The notes beneath the pieces were generated by a model. The model worked only from the letters and a program-made list of their open reading frames with translations. It was not told the origin of the DNA and made no database searches. DNA of 64,000 nt from Gigaspora margarita (Eukaryota > Glomeromycota > Glomeromycetes > Diversisporales > Gigasporaceae), in the NCBI GenBank assembly GCA_009809945.1, contig WTPW01000030.1:401779-465778 (forward strand), read 5' to 3'. A program made the translations under genes and the position numbers. Below, piece after piece: positions 48,271 to 59,255 of this stretch; the first letter of the stretch is position 1, and every line of letters begins with the position of its first letter.

Positions 48271-48849
48271 TCTAATGAGATATGAACTATGTTGCATAAC
48301 TGTAGTTACTTCCAACATGTTTTGTAGTCAACCAACTACTTCCAGTTTTTATTCAAAGTAATTAGTATTTTAAAGATAGTATGCCCTTCCTTATGCAATT
48401 ATCTTGTACATATTACTACTTCCAGCCCAGTGCTTCCTGTTTTTATATTTTTACATGTTTCCAAGTATAATAACTTTACTACTCTATCTTTTTATTTTCT
48501 ATTTTAGTTCTTCCATATTTGCTAGAGGTGTTTCTAAATAATAACCAGTTTACTGCACCTTACTTGTATTCACTGCTTCTCTCACCATTGTGGTGCCATC
48601 TTTTCTACAAAGATCACTATTCCAAAAACTGTTTATCAATCTAGTATTCATGTAGGCTTCACTGAGTATAGGACAATTATTCATAAATCTACATTTACTA
48701 TAACTTGAACCAGTAACCTCTAGTGTTGGAATAGGCATCTAGCCTACTAGGCTACAGGGTTCTATCTCAAGCCTTACATTATTTTCAACTTAAATATTAA
48801 CTTTTTTCAACTTTTGGAATTAAGCATATTGAAAATAGTAGATTAAGGT
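48271..48849. other. Intergenic stretch
   Basis: No supported gene. The minus-strand frame at 48550-48738 contains GGTAGCCTAGTAGGC-like sequence (48740-48756) but nothing recognisable. Confidence 0.35.
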
Positions 48850-49356
48850 TATTTAATTGATAATCTGCCAGTAAACTAGAAAGTAATCATAGTGTAATGT
48901 GATGCAAATTATATACTAGGAAAATAGGATCTATTTAAAGTCCAAAGGACAAATATAAAATCCAAGTTGTTTTATATTATACCTGATCTGCCAATAAGCA
49001 TTAGTTTTCTATGGTTTTTATTTTTGTTTTATGTTATACTTGATCTATCCAATTAGAAGCTAGAATATGTTAACATATAGATATTTGGTACTCTATTGCT
49101 CTGTTTGTAGTGTTCTTTGAAAATAAAATTCACTATAGGTGAAATATGGCATACTTCCATCTAAAAAATTTTTTTCTTACTATGTTAACAATACATGTTC
49201 ACTAATTGAAAGTTGTAAAACTCATTATAAGACATATATAATAGCAGTTATATTATCCAAATTAGTATAGTGGATAGCAAGATATTATCAAAAAACAATT
49301 GGATAACTATATAAAATTTCTATGTAAACAATGTTTATCATCAGCAAATTTTATAT

Positions 49357-49998
49357 ATAGTTAGATCCCTATAAATGCAAGTCATTAGGACCAGCTTTGA
49401 AGTGTACATTTAGAAAAGGTTGCAATTATAGAATAGCCAATCAAATTGTGATCACATGAACCCTTATTAACCAATAATTGGTTATGATATATCTTATTAA
49501 TAAAATTACTATTATTGTTATACTTTCATGCAATACTTACACAATGCTCTATTAGGTTGTTAGATAATTTTACTCATATACTTGTGAATAACCCTTTAAT
49601 AAAGTTTTATTAAATGCATTATTTAAATTTATTGTTGATCTATAGCATAACTGTTTTTTACTTTTATGTTAACAAGCTTAACAAAATTTTAGTACTGTAG
49701 AAGTGTGAAACAATGCACAGGGCATTATTTGAATTTTAGTCTAAATTAAGCTTAATTTAGGCCAAAATTGAAATTATACTCCTGTACACTTAATTCAAAA
49801 AATCCAAAATTTTTATTGGTTAATAGTCACATGCATGCATTTATATATAGAATCTACTATAGTTGGGCTGAAAATTTTCATACAATTGCAGAATAAAGAA
49901 TTTGCATTTATCTATAAGTCTCATTGTGGGCCCAGCTTTAGTCATACATTTTGAGAGATATTGCATTTAGAGGAGTTGCATTTATAGGGGCCTGACTA
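49357..49998. mobile_element. 640-bp MITE (TAGTTAGATCCC ends)
   Basis: TIRs TAGTTAGATCCCTATAAATG and inverse of TAGTCAGGCCCCTATAAATG, with TA flanks. Subterminal TTGCATTTA units; AT-rich middle. Confidence 0.72.
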
Positions 49999-52560
49999 TA
50001 TAGGTATATATATCAATGACTAACTAAATAAGATATATATCGATACTAAACACCCCTGCCAATTTCTATTGATTGTAATAGTAATTGAAATATATCTGAT
50101 ATAGATATTAATTAATATATAACCAATATATAGATAGTGATTATAATTAATACATATTCATAATAGTTAATAATTGTAACAGATCATAATGAAATCCAGA
50201 TTAAAATAAAATGATAGTATAAAATCTCGAAAACTAAATTTTTTGGGGGTGCATTTTTTAGGGTTAGGGGTTTAGGATTAGGGTTAGTTTTAAAAAAAAT
50301 ATAATAAACAAATATTAGTGGGTTTTAGAAGGCTAGCAGGTTAAGTAAAGAATGTAGATTTTATTTTAAATTATGATCTGTGACAATAATTAATATATAA
50401 TCAATATAAAAATAATTAATAAAAAATATATAATTTATTAAAAAATTTTGATTTTAAAAAATCTTTAATTTATTAAAAAACTTTATATATTTTTTATATT
50501 ACATACTTACTATATAATCCTATGATTACTATGTATTATCTATAATAATATAGCACCTTTTATTCTTTTTTCAATCTTACTAGTATGATAAACTAACAAC
50601 GATACTATGACCCTTAATAATGAGAATGATACCAACTATAAGTGACAAGATCTTAAGTGAAAAACAGTCCTAGTTTCCAAATCATCACAATTCCAGTACC
50701 CCAATAAAACACAAATTTACAAAAAAGAAATATTAATAGAATGAAAAAAAGAACTCTTCAAAAAAGACAAATAAAAGAGCTAGTACTTAACTTTCTGCAC
50801 TAGTTTTAGTTTTTGAATAATCACTATTCTTGCACATAGTAAAAAGCAAATCTATAAGAAAGAAACATTAGTAAAAGAAAAAAAGAATCCAAAAAAAAGA
50901 CAAGCAAAGAAACTAGTACTTATCTTTCTTCCAGTTTTCAAATCATTGCTACTTCAGCACCCTAATGAAATATGAACCTACAAAAAAGAAATGTTAGTAA
51001 AATGAAAATAAGACCCAAAAAAAAGACAAGCATAAGAAATAATAATCATCTTTCTGTACCAGTTTTGGTTTCCAAACTATCACCATTCTAGCACTCTAAA
51101 GAAATACAAATCTACAAGAAATAAACATTAAGTAGAATAAAAAAAAAAATCTCAAAAAAAAACAAGTAAAAGAACTGGTACTTATCTTTTTGTACCCGTT
51201 TCAGTTTCTGAATTGTTACCATTCTATTACCCTAAATCTCAAGAAAGAAATGTTTATAGAATGAAAGGAAAAACCAAGAAAAAAGAAGATATAAAAGACC
51301 ATATACAAGATCATATTAGAAACCACTTCACAAGAAAATAAAGAAGCACACTAATTTTGATTTCACCAAATATTATCAATACTACAGTGCATACAACCTA
51401 GACCCAACCAATAAAAATTTTAAGTGACCAAATTTAGATTTTATTTTTTATATATATAAAAAGGCCAATTTGAAACTTTAGCAAATATCTATATATAAAG
51501 TGGCCAAATTTAAATTTTTAATATATAAAGTGGCCAAATTTAAATTTTTAATATATTAAAGTAGCCAAATTTAAATTTTTAAGAGGCCAAATTTGCTTTT
51601 TTTAAATATATTAAAGGTGGCCAAATTTTATCTTTACTTATAAAAATACTATAACTTCAACTTGCTATAACTTATTTATAAATAGATTTAAAAAAAAATT
51701 AAGAACATGGAAGTATTTAGTTTGTTTTGATTTAACATTTTAAGATAGTATTTTTTTTACAATTTTTTTTTAAAAAAGGATTAGCAATTTGAATTTCATC
51801 AATTTTATTGGTCAAGACTAGGTTGTACATACTGTATGATGAAACAACTCTATTGATAGCATCAAAAATAGTAAAAACCTTACTAGGAACTTCAAATAAA
51901 AAAAGTAAAAACATTCTAGCAACTGCAAACTTGATGATCCTATTCTATTCTCTATTAAATCTACAGAAAGAAAGAATTAGCTCACACCAAAGAAAGAACA
52001 AGAAAACAACAAGAATGAAAAAAATACTTATCTTATAAAGACACTTATACCCAGTATTTCAGAAATCAAATCCACAAAAAAAATAAACTACTTACAAGAT
52101 TATTTCATCATTATTAACAAAGAACTGAAATTAAAAAACTAAAACTATAATAAAATAAATAAATAAATATAAATAAAATAAATAATAAAAAAATTGAAAA
52201 TAAAAATAAATGAAAAAATAATGAAGCATTAAAAAAAACCAGATATTATAAGTAAAAGTAGATTATTTATAATTTGTAATGTAGATTGTAACATATAAAT
52301 TTAAATAGTAGTAATAATTTATATAACTTATTATTTATCACATCATTAAATATCTAATAATTTATACATATATTTATAGTAATTAATAGCTAATAATCAT
52401 TACACATCGATTTTAATAATTTGATAATAATTAATTATTAGATTTATAACAATGTTCATCTAATTACAATATATATCTATTATAGATATATAATGATATT
52501 TAACAAATTAATTGATATATATTATTTTCTATCAATATATATCAATTAATTGCTATATAT
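49999..52560. mobile_element. Minisatellite-bearing element, copy 2
   Basis: Aligns with the ends of 46140-48270. The tandem array (50640-51260) has about five units of roughly 125 bp with AAAGAAATGTTAGTAAAATG, AAAAGACAAGCA and CTTATCTTTCT, related to but different from the array in copy 1. 51490-51590 adds AAAGTGGCCAAATTTAAATT units. The plus frame 51808-52038 shows no recognisable protein. Confidence 0.6.
50176..50384. mobile_element. 209-bp MITE with an interstitial telomere-like run
   Basis: Ends GTAACAGATCATAAT and inverse of GTCACAGATCATAAT, flanked by AATAATT (50169-50175, 50385-50391). Copy 1 of the host element (about 46310) reads through without it, an empty site. The interior holds GGGTTAGGGGTTTAGG and ATTAGGGTTAG (50258-50288). 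Confidence 0.82.
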
Positions 52561-53059
52561 TGATATAAATTTATATAAAAAATTTCTTGAAAGTTGACAT
52601 AGAGATTTTATATAGTCTAGGTGAGTTTTAACCACTCTAGTAGGTCTAAATTGCAGATAAATTAGTCTGAGTTTCATACTTGTTTAATAATTTGTACATG
52701 GAGTAATTTTGTTTAATATAAAATGTACTCAAAGCTGCACCTAAAGGCACTTTTACAAGTTACCTTGACACAAAAAAAAAAAAAAAAAATTTTATATAGT
52801 TAACCAATTATTTTTTAACAATATCCCCATCTCTGAGCTGAATTGGATGTTCTAACTACTATTAGATGTGTTTTAATGAGCTCTACAACTTTCAATTAGT
52901 GAATATATATTTTTAACTTAGTAGAAAAATTTTTTTAGACAGAAGCATGTTACATTTCGCCTATAGTGATTTTTATATGTAATCTGTATGATCTGTATCA
53001 TATTACATTATGATTACTCTCCAGTTGACTAGTGGATTATCAATTAAACCACTTTTTTA

Positions 53060-53705
53060 AAATTTGCAATTTTGCATATTTTCTTAATAAAATTGTTAAA
53101 AAAAAATCTTTAGTTTTAAACAATATATAAAATTTTATGCTAAACAAAGTTTATTTAGGTAACAAAATAGGTTGTCTTAGTAAAAAAATAAATTACTATA
53201 TGCTAAAGTTAAAAATTTTTGTTTAATAATATAAATCTTATTTTTATCAAAATAGTCTGCTTTGGGCTTCTATACAAACTTGTTCAGTGTGTAATTCTAT
53301 TATATTAAAGTCAAAATACAGTTTTTCGAACCTTTTACCAAGTAAAAAAAAAATTTTTTTAAAAGAAATTTTTTTTCTAACTTTTATCTTATTTTTTTTA
53401 CTTATTAGCAAAGGGTTAAAAAAACATGTTTTATCTTTTTTAAGTAGAATTACATGCTGAACAAGTTTACATAAAGCCCAAAGCAGGTTATCTTGACAAA
53501 AAAGGGTTTATATTACAAACAAATTTTTTTTAACTTTAACATATAGCTAACCTATTTTTTACTAAGACAATCTATTTTGTCACCTAAGTAACTTTGTTTA
53601 GTATAGAATTTTATAAATAATAATACTTTAAAACAAGAAATCTTTTTTTAAAAAAATTTTATTAAGAAAATATGCAAAATTTACAAAATTTTAAAAAAGT
53701 GCATT
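53060..53705. repeat. Decayed full palindrome of the 7598-8684 family
   Basis: Centre near 53375. Both arms retain GTTTACTTAGG-like, AACTTGTTCAG and CTTTGGGCTT blocks in the right order. Heavily AT-shifted. Confidence 0.7.
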
Positions 53706-53767
53706 CATTAATATTAATCTACTATCTTCAATACACTTAATTCCAAAATTTGAAAAAAGTTAATATG

Positions 53768-54955
53768 ATGCAAGACATCTATACTCAACAATCACGTGAC
53801 GTGTTTCAATTTTTCAAATGGCTATAACTTCTTATCTAAGGGTTTTAAAAAAATCTGACTAGTAACTTTATAAAGCTATATCAGCTCTACATATATGCCA
53901 AATATCTTTTTTTTTTTTTTTTTTTTTTTTTAACCAGGGTGGGTTATACCCCCTGGGTGCAGAGTGGCGCACTTTTTATTATCTGTTGGTCATAGGACCC
54001 AGCGGGCCCCTTACATTTGATTTTTACATTATATGTCCTATTTCTATTTATGATACTAGACTATCAATTCTATCCTATGAGGTCTGTCCTACCCTACCCC
54101 TTCCTCGTCCAGTTTTTCCTGGTGATGTCCAGCCGGACCGTCATCCGGTGCCTCCTAACTGAAGTATTACAGACAGCCTTTAAGAAGTTAGATTACTCTG
54201 CCGGTATGCTTGCTAGATCCATTTTTCACGCCCCAGGTATTCCCTTCTGAGTTCGGATTAGGCCAGGTTTTCCTCGTAGGACTGTTTTCCTGATTTGGTG
54301 TCTAACACTGTGTTTTTCTGTACCTTGCAACCGGAATTCCACCAGTAGTATCCTTGTTCAACCAGAATTTCACTGGGAGTTTTCTATTGTTCCACCGGAA
54401 TTTCACTGGAAGTATTCTTAATTTCCTTTTTTGTTCGGATCTTCACTAGGGTCCTTATTTTTTCTCATAGAGCGTCCAAGTATGGTTATGCCATTATCAT
54501 AGAGCATCCAAATGTGGTTATATACCCGCACGTGGTCCTAGCACCCTGGCTCAGCCCGTCCGTCTCGTGACTTCGTGTAGAATTAATGTTCCTAGTGGGG
54601 CTTGAACCGGCGACCTTGCGTTTGGGGACCTGGAAGCGTAACCACTACGCTATCGACCCGCAGGTCTGCCAAATATCTTTTCAAAATCTCATCACTGTAA
54701 GAAGTTTTAGTGTTTTGAAAATTGAAATTTTATATGTAAATTTATAAATTTACATATAAAATTTCAATTTTCAAAACACTAAAACTTCTTACAGTGATGA
54801 GATTTTGAAAAGATATTTGGCATATATGTAGAGCTAATATAGCTTTATAAAGTTACTGGTCAGATTTTTTTAAAACCCCTTAGATAAGAAGTTATAGCCA
54901 TTTGAAAAATTGAAACACATCATATGATTGTCAAGTATAGATGTCTTGCACCATA
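53768..54955. mobile_element. Long hairpin element split by a SINE
   Basis: Left arm 53768-53910 plus 54682-54745, right arm 54746-54955. Arms share GCAAGACATCTATACT, GGCTATAACTTCTTATCTAA and TTACAGTGATGAGATTTT. Only a few mismatches separate the arms. Confidence 0.82.
53911..54666 (-). mobile_element. tRNA-derived SINE, second family (about 756 bp)
   Basis: Minus strand. Perfect 15-bp duplication TGCCAAATATCTTTT (53896-53910, 54667-54681). A tail as a T run at 53911-53930. The head (about 54585-54660) reads, on the minus strand, TAGCGTAGTGGTTACGC (A box) and GGTTCAAGCCC (B box). The body contains three ATTCCGGTGGAA-like units. CpG-rich and therefore young. The open frame at 54017-54250 on the other strand is not a gene. 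Confidence 0.9.
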
Positions 54956-54959
54956 TGTA

Positions 54960-55126
54960 AGAGGCATGCCATTTATTACGTAATTTTTACTATGGATACA
55001 TGGTCAGAGGTGGTTATTATGTCTATATATTATTATAAGCAATCTGAAATAGATAAAGTGATCACACCATACATGGATAAGAGTGGCTACTAGGTAAAAA
55101 ATATTACTTAATAAATGGCATGCCCC
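54960..55126. mobile_element. 167-bp TA-flanked MITE
   Basis: TIRs AGAGGCATGCCATTTATTA and inverse of GGGGCATGCCATTTATTA; TA at 54958-54959 and 55127-55128. It sits directly next to the hairpin element. Confidence 0.82.
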
Positions 55127-55446
55127 TAAGTTAAAAATAATATAAGGCTTAAAGTTTATAGTAAATTTTAAGTTTTATTATAACTTTTATTATAATTTAT
55201 CATCTAGTATAACATGCTCTATATCTGATAAACTTTTTTAACTCTAATTTAATATTAACTAAACTGTTCTAACTCAAATTTTAGTTAAAAAATTGTAAAT
55301 CAATTTTTGGTATATATATATAGATGCATCTGTAACTACTAGTGGGTTATCAATTAAAAAAAAAATTTTTTTAACTTAAATACTAATTTTTACTTAGTAA
55401 AATGTTCAAGAAAATCTGTTTTAATAATAAATAAAAATAAAATTAC

Positions 55447-56510
55447 TAGTATTACAAATTGTCAAAATTTTTTTAATCAATTAGATGCTAAATTATTTTA
55501 AATAACTATTGATTCCAATTGATTAATCAATTAGTTGCAGTTAATTGATTAGTTAACTAATCTATTAATTAATTAGTTAATTAATTAATTAGTTGACTAA
55601 TTGATTAACCAATTAGTTGCAATTAATTGATTAGTTAACCATTAACTAATCAATTAATTAATTGCTAATTCAGATAAAGTTCAGCAGAATTTTTATATTA
55701 GAATTTGGAAAATTACTACGTTTTGTATTAAATGCTAAAATCTTATAACCACTACTATAGTAAGTAATTTTTTATTAAGCTAATAGCTCAAGTTAATTAA
55801 TTAAAAGTTGAGAGCTCTCTGAGATGTATTAATAGTAGATAGATCATTCAGATCAGCTTGTATAGACTGAGATATTGCTAAAAAACAATTGGCTAACTAT
55901 ATAAAATTTTTGGTTTTTTATTTAGAATTTTATATATCAACCAATCATTTTTTAGCAATATTTCAGCATACACTAGGCCAATTTAAATGATCTAACCACT
56001 ATTGATATGTCTCTGTGAGCTTTACAACTTTCACAACTTTCAATTAATTGACTTGGGCTATTAGATTAATAGAAAAAACACTTATCATAGTAGTAGTTGT
56101 AAGATTTTAGCATATAATAAAAAATTTATATTGTATTTATCCCCAAAATTTACTATTGTTCCAATATAGTAATTCTGCAGATTTTATTCAGATCATTAAT
56201 TAATTAGTTAACTAATTAATTAAATGATTAAACAACTAATTGATTAATAAACAACTAATTAATTATTAAACAATTAATCAATTAAACAACTAGTAAATTA
56301 GTCAATTAACAACTAGTCAATTAATTAATCAAATAATTGATTATTTTATTAATTAACTAATTGATTAATTGATTAATTAACTAATCAATTAATCAACTAA
56401 CTGATTAATCAACTAATTGATAATTAATTAAATTGGCTTTAAAAAATAAAATCAATTAGTTATCAACTTGTTCAACTAATCAATTTTTCAACTTTTGATT
56501 TGTATTACTA
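55447..56510. mobile_element. hAT-like palindromic element with TTAATTAG arrays
   Basis: Ends TAGTATTACAAAT and inverse of TAGTAATACAAAT; flanks AAAATTAC / AAAATATA match partly. Dense TTAATTAG / GATTAATTAAC tracts at 55520-55680 and 56190-56420. The centre (55740-56110) is copy 3 of the TAGTTAGCCAATT palindrome. It splits another foldback copy (55375-55446 and 56511-56830). Confidence 0.62.
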
Positions 56511-56830
56511 AAAATATATGCTAAACAATATTGCTTAAGCACTCAAAGTAGGTTATTCTAATAAAAAAAAGATTTAGATTGATAAACTAAATATTTTAAC
56601 TTTTGTATATAAATATCCTATTTTTTCTATAAGGTAACCTATTTCTATTTTTTAAGTAAAGTGGTTCAAAGCATATTTTTATATATACTTATTATTTTTT
56701 TAAATTGGCAAAGTTACATTTTTGATTTGTGCAAAATTAAAAAATTTAATCTGATTTTTGAGCTCAATGTTTTTTCCTTGTTCTATATTTATAAGAAATT
56801 TAATTTTAGATTAATGAGTAGATAAAAAAC
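56511..56830. repeat. Decayed half of the 7598-8684 foldback family
   Basis: Shares CTCAAAGTAGGTTA, AAGGTAACCTA, AGTAAAGTGGTTCA and GAGCTCAATGTTTTTTCC with the right arm of the intact copy. Confidence 0.65.
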
Positions 56831-59255
56831 ATCAAAGCTTCAAACTTTTGTAATTCATACATTTTTTTATAAAATAAATATATGCAATGCACTATGCAAT
56901 ATATTAACTTATTGCACATATATGTAAATATAGTTTGTAGATTAGTGTAACAATTAACAAAAATTTTTATATCAACAAAAATTTAAATTAATATAAAGTT
57001 AGGGTAAGGATTTATATTAGAAGTAGAGTAGATAATAGCATATACCAAAATTTGTAAGAAATTTTTTTTGTTAGAGCTTAAAAAGCAGTTATATAGACAA
57101 AATTTTTTAATATTACAGATTTTAAAAAAATTTCTTTATTATGCTATACAGATAATTTGTAGGTTACATCTGATCTTCAAATTTAATTGGTAGATTATTA
57201 GGTATGATATACAAGTATATTGCAAAGTGTGATACCTAATTAGTTAAAACACTTAAGCTGTTACTTTTATGTGTAACTGTAGATCAGGTATGTATTAAGT
57301 ATTTATGTAACTCAATTCTTGTAATTATTTGGTGATCCTCTTCTGTTTTAGAATCCACACTAACCATTTATATGAATTTGGTAAGATTTTCATAAACCAA
57401 TTTTATGCATATTATATTCGAATATGCAACTGCAACTGCAACTAACTGCAAATATATAGCGTTCTATGTTTTTAAATATGACCAATATTTATTTAGTTCC
57501 GATGTGCTTTATATGTTTATTTTTTAAATATTCACATAATTTTTTTTTTCAAATTAAAATTTTTGCCGGCCAGATAAATTGATAATCGATGATTGCCAAA
57601 GACAGTAGGCGAAAGACTAAGCGAAAGGCTAAGCAAAGAAGTAAGATCATGAAATAATCACGAATATAAACTAGAATAAAACCTGATAAATAAATTTGTA
57701 TATATGTGTGTACAAATGTCATTATTGTTACGTGAAAATCATATGTTAAATTGATTGCTAAATAGGACTAGGCTAAAGCGGAGTGAATTAATGATTGACC
57801 GATGATCGGGCAATAAAATAGTGAAATTTTTAATTAACTAATCTGATGAAACAAAACAAGAGAAAAATACCAAATTACAAAAAATGTTGTCCTTACCTAC
57901 TTTAGTGTATTAAAAAAAATGTCAGAGAAAAAGCTTTATGTATGGCTTTGTAAACCTGACCTCAAAAACGGGTTAAACTCTAATATTTAATTAGCTAAAT
58001 ATTAATCATTATTATTATTAATTAAATTATTATTATTTATTAATTAACCAAAATTTCCAAACTTACTCCACTTTAGCTAACCTTAAATGTCACTCGGACA
58101 TGCTATTATTTATACAAATTCGAATCTATAATATTAGGAATTCGAAATTACTCCCCTCCCCCTGGTGTTACTAATTTGTTCTGGTAATACAAACTCCTAA
58201 AAAGACTACTACCAATCAGTAAGTTCAAATTTTGATCTTCTGAATCAGCTAACATGAATTATGACCTTGGTGCTCTAATTAAAAATGCTAGGGAACAAAG
58301 TTTTACATATAATGGGTAGCAATCTATAGTTATTAAGCTTGTTTCTACGCACATTGTTTATTACAAAATCAAATTTCCTTTTTCAAGTTGTATTACCGAC
58401 ACAATTAATTAAATCCTCTTATGCCCTACATTTGTATATAGATCTGCTTTTCTTTATTTAGTATAGATAATTTTTATTTTATTCTTGTATAATTCATTAA
58501 AATTAGTCAAAATTCGAGGTGTAAACTTGATGATTAACATATCATTTTCCTTTTGTAAATTCTTTATAACACATTAAACGTGTTAGCATGTATGCTTGTT
58601 AAGGGATAAGCACGTCAATGTGTTAATCATAGTAATACTGTTGTTAATAGCATGAAGCATGTTAGATAGCATAACGAGAGGTTCACTTCGATTTTACTTA
58701 AGAAAATAACAGATGTAAGCTAGTGTAATCTGAAGAGACCTTTCTTTATTTGAGTAAATCACAAACTTATTTTCTTACTAACTAATAGAGTTAAATCGTT
58801 TAAATGCATACACTCTCGCCTCTTAATAGTTATAGTATATATGTACGTACTGCAACAAGTAATCTTAGTACGACAAAAAAAAAAATTTATAATAGCCAAT
58901 TTAATAATTAATTCCTCGTTTAATGTTATTCCCCATTTTCTGGGCACCTCAAAAATTAATATACAAGACTGCATATGTATAAAGGATTTTGCTAGCAGAT
59001 ACCGGTTATGAAAGCAAATTTTTAATTAAATAATAAATATTTAGAAGATCAATTTGATTATTGTAAATGTCTTAATTTAGATAATAAATTAATGTATTAG
59101 CCCATACAATTAATATAAACGTGAAAATGTAGTTTTTTTTTAAACAGATTTATAAATAATAAATAAATAATATTATTTAAAAAAAAAAAAGAAATAAAAA
59201 GAAAAGATTTTTGAGAAATTCAAATTAAATATTAAATTTTTAATAAAAAAATAAC
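56831..59255. other. Intergenic region
   Basis: No supported gene. Contains an AACTGC microsatellite (57428-57450), GCGAAAGACTAAGC units (57610-57640), a reversed copy of the 1-160 repeat (57845-57935), and ATTATTATT-rich tracts. Confidence 0.4.

Larger units (their letters stand above)
48850..53050. mobile_element. Palindromic element (TAGTTAGCCAATT family), copy 2, split by insertions
   Basis: Left end TTTAATTGATAATCTGCCAG with AGTAATCATAGTGTAATG and right end, inverse of TTTAATTGATAATCCACTAG with AGTAATCATAATGTAATA. Arms 49130-49330 and 52780-52970 match in inverse (CTATAGGTGAAATATGGCAT). The centre is displaced by the MITE 49357-49998 and the element 49999-52560. Confidence 0.65.

Noticed and set aside
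54585-54660. tRNA gene on the minus strand
   Set aside because: A and B boxes belong to the head of a SINE with a perfect 15-bp duplication.
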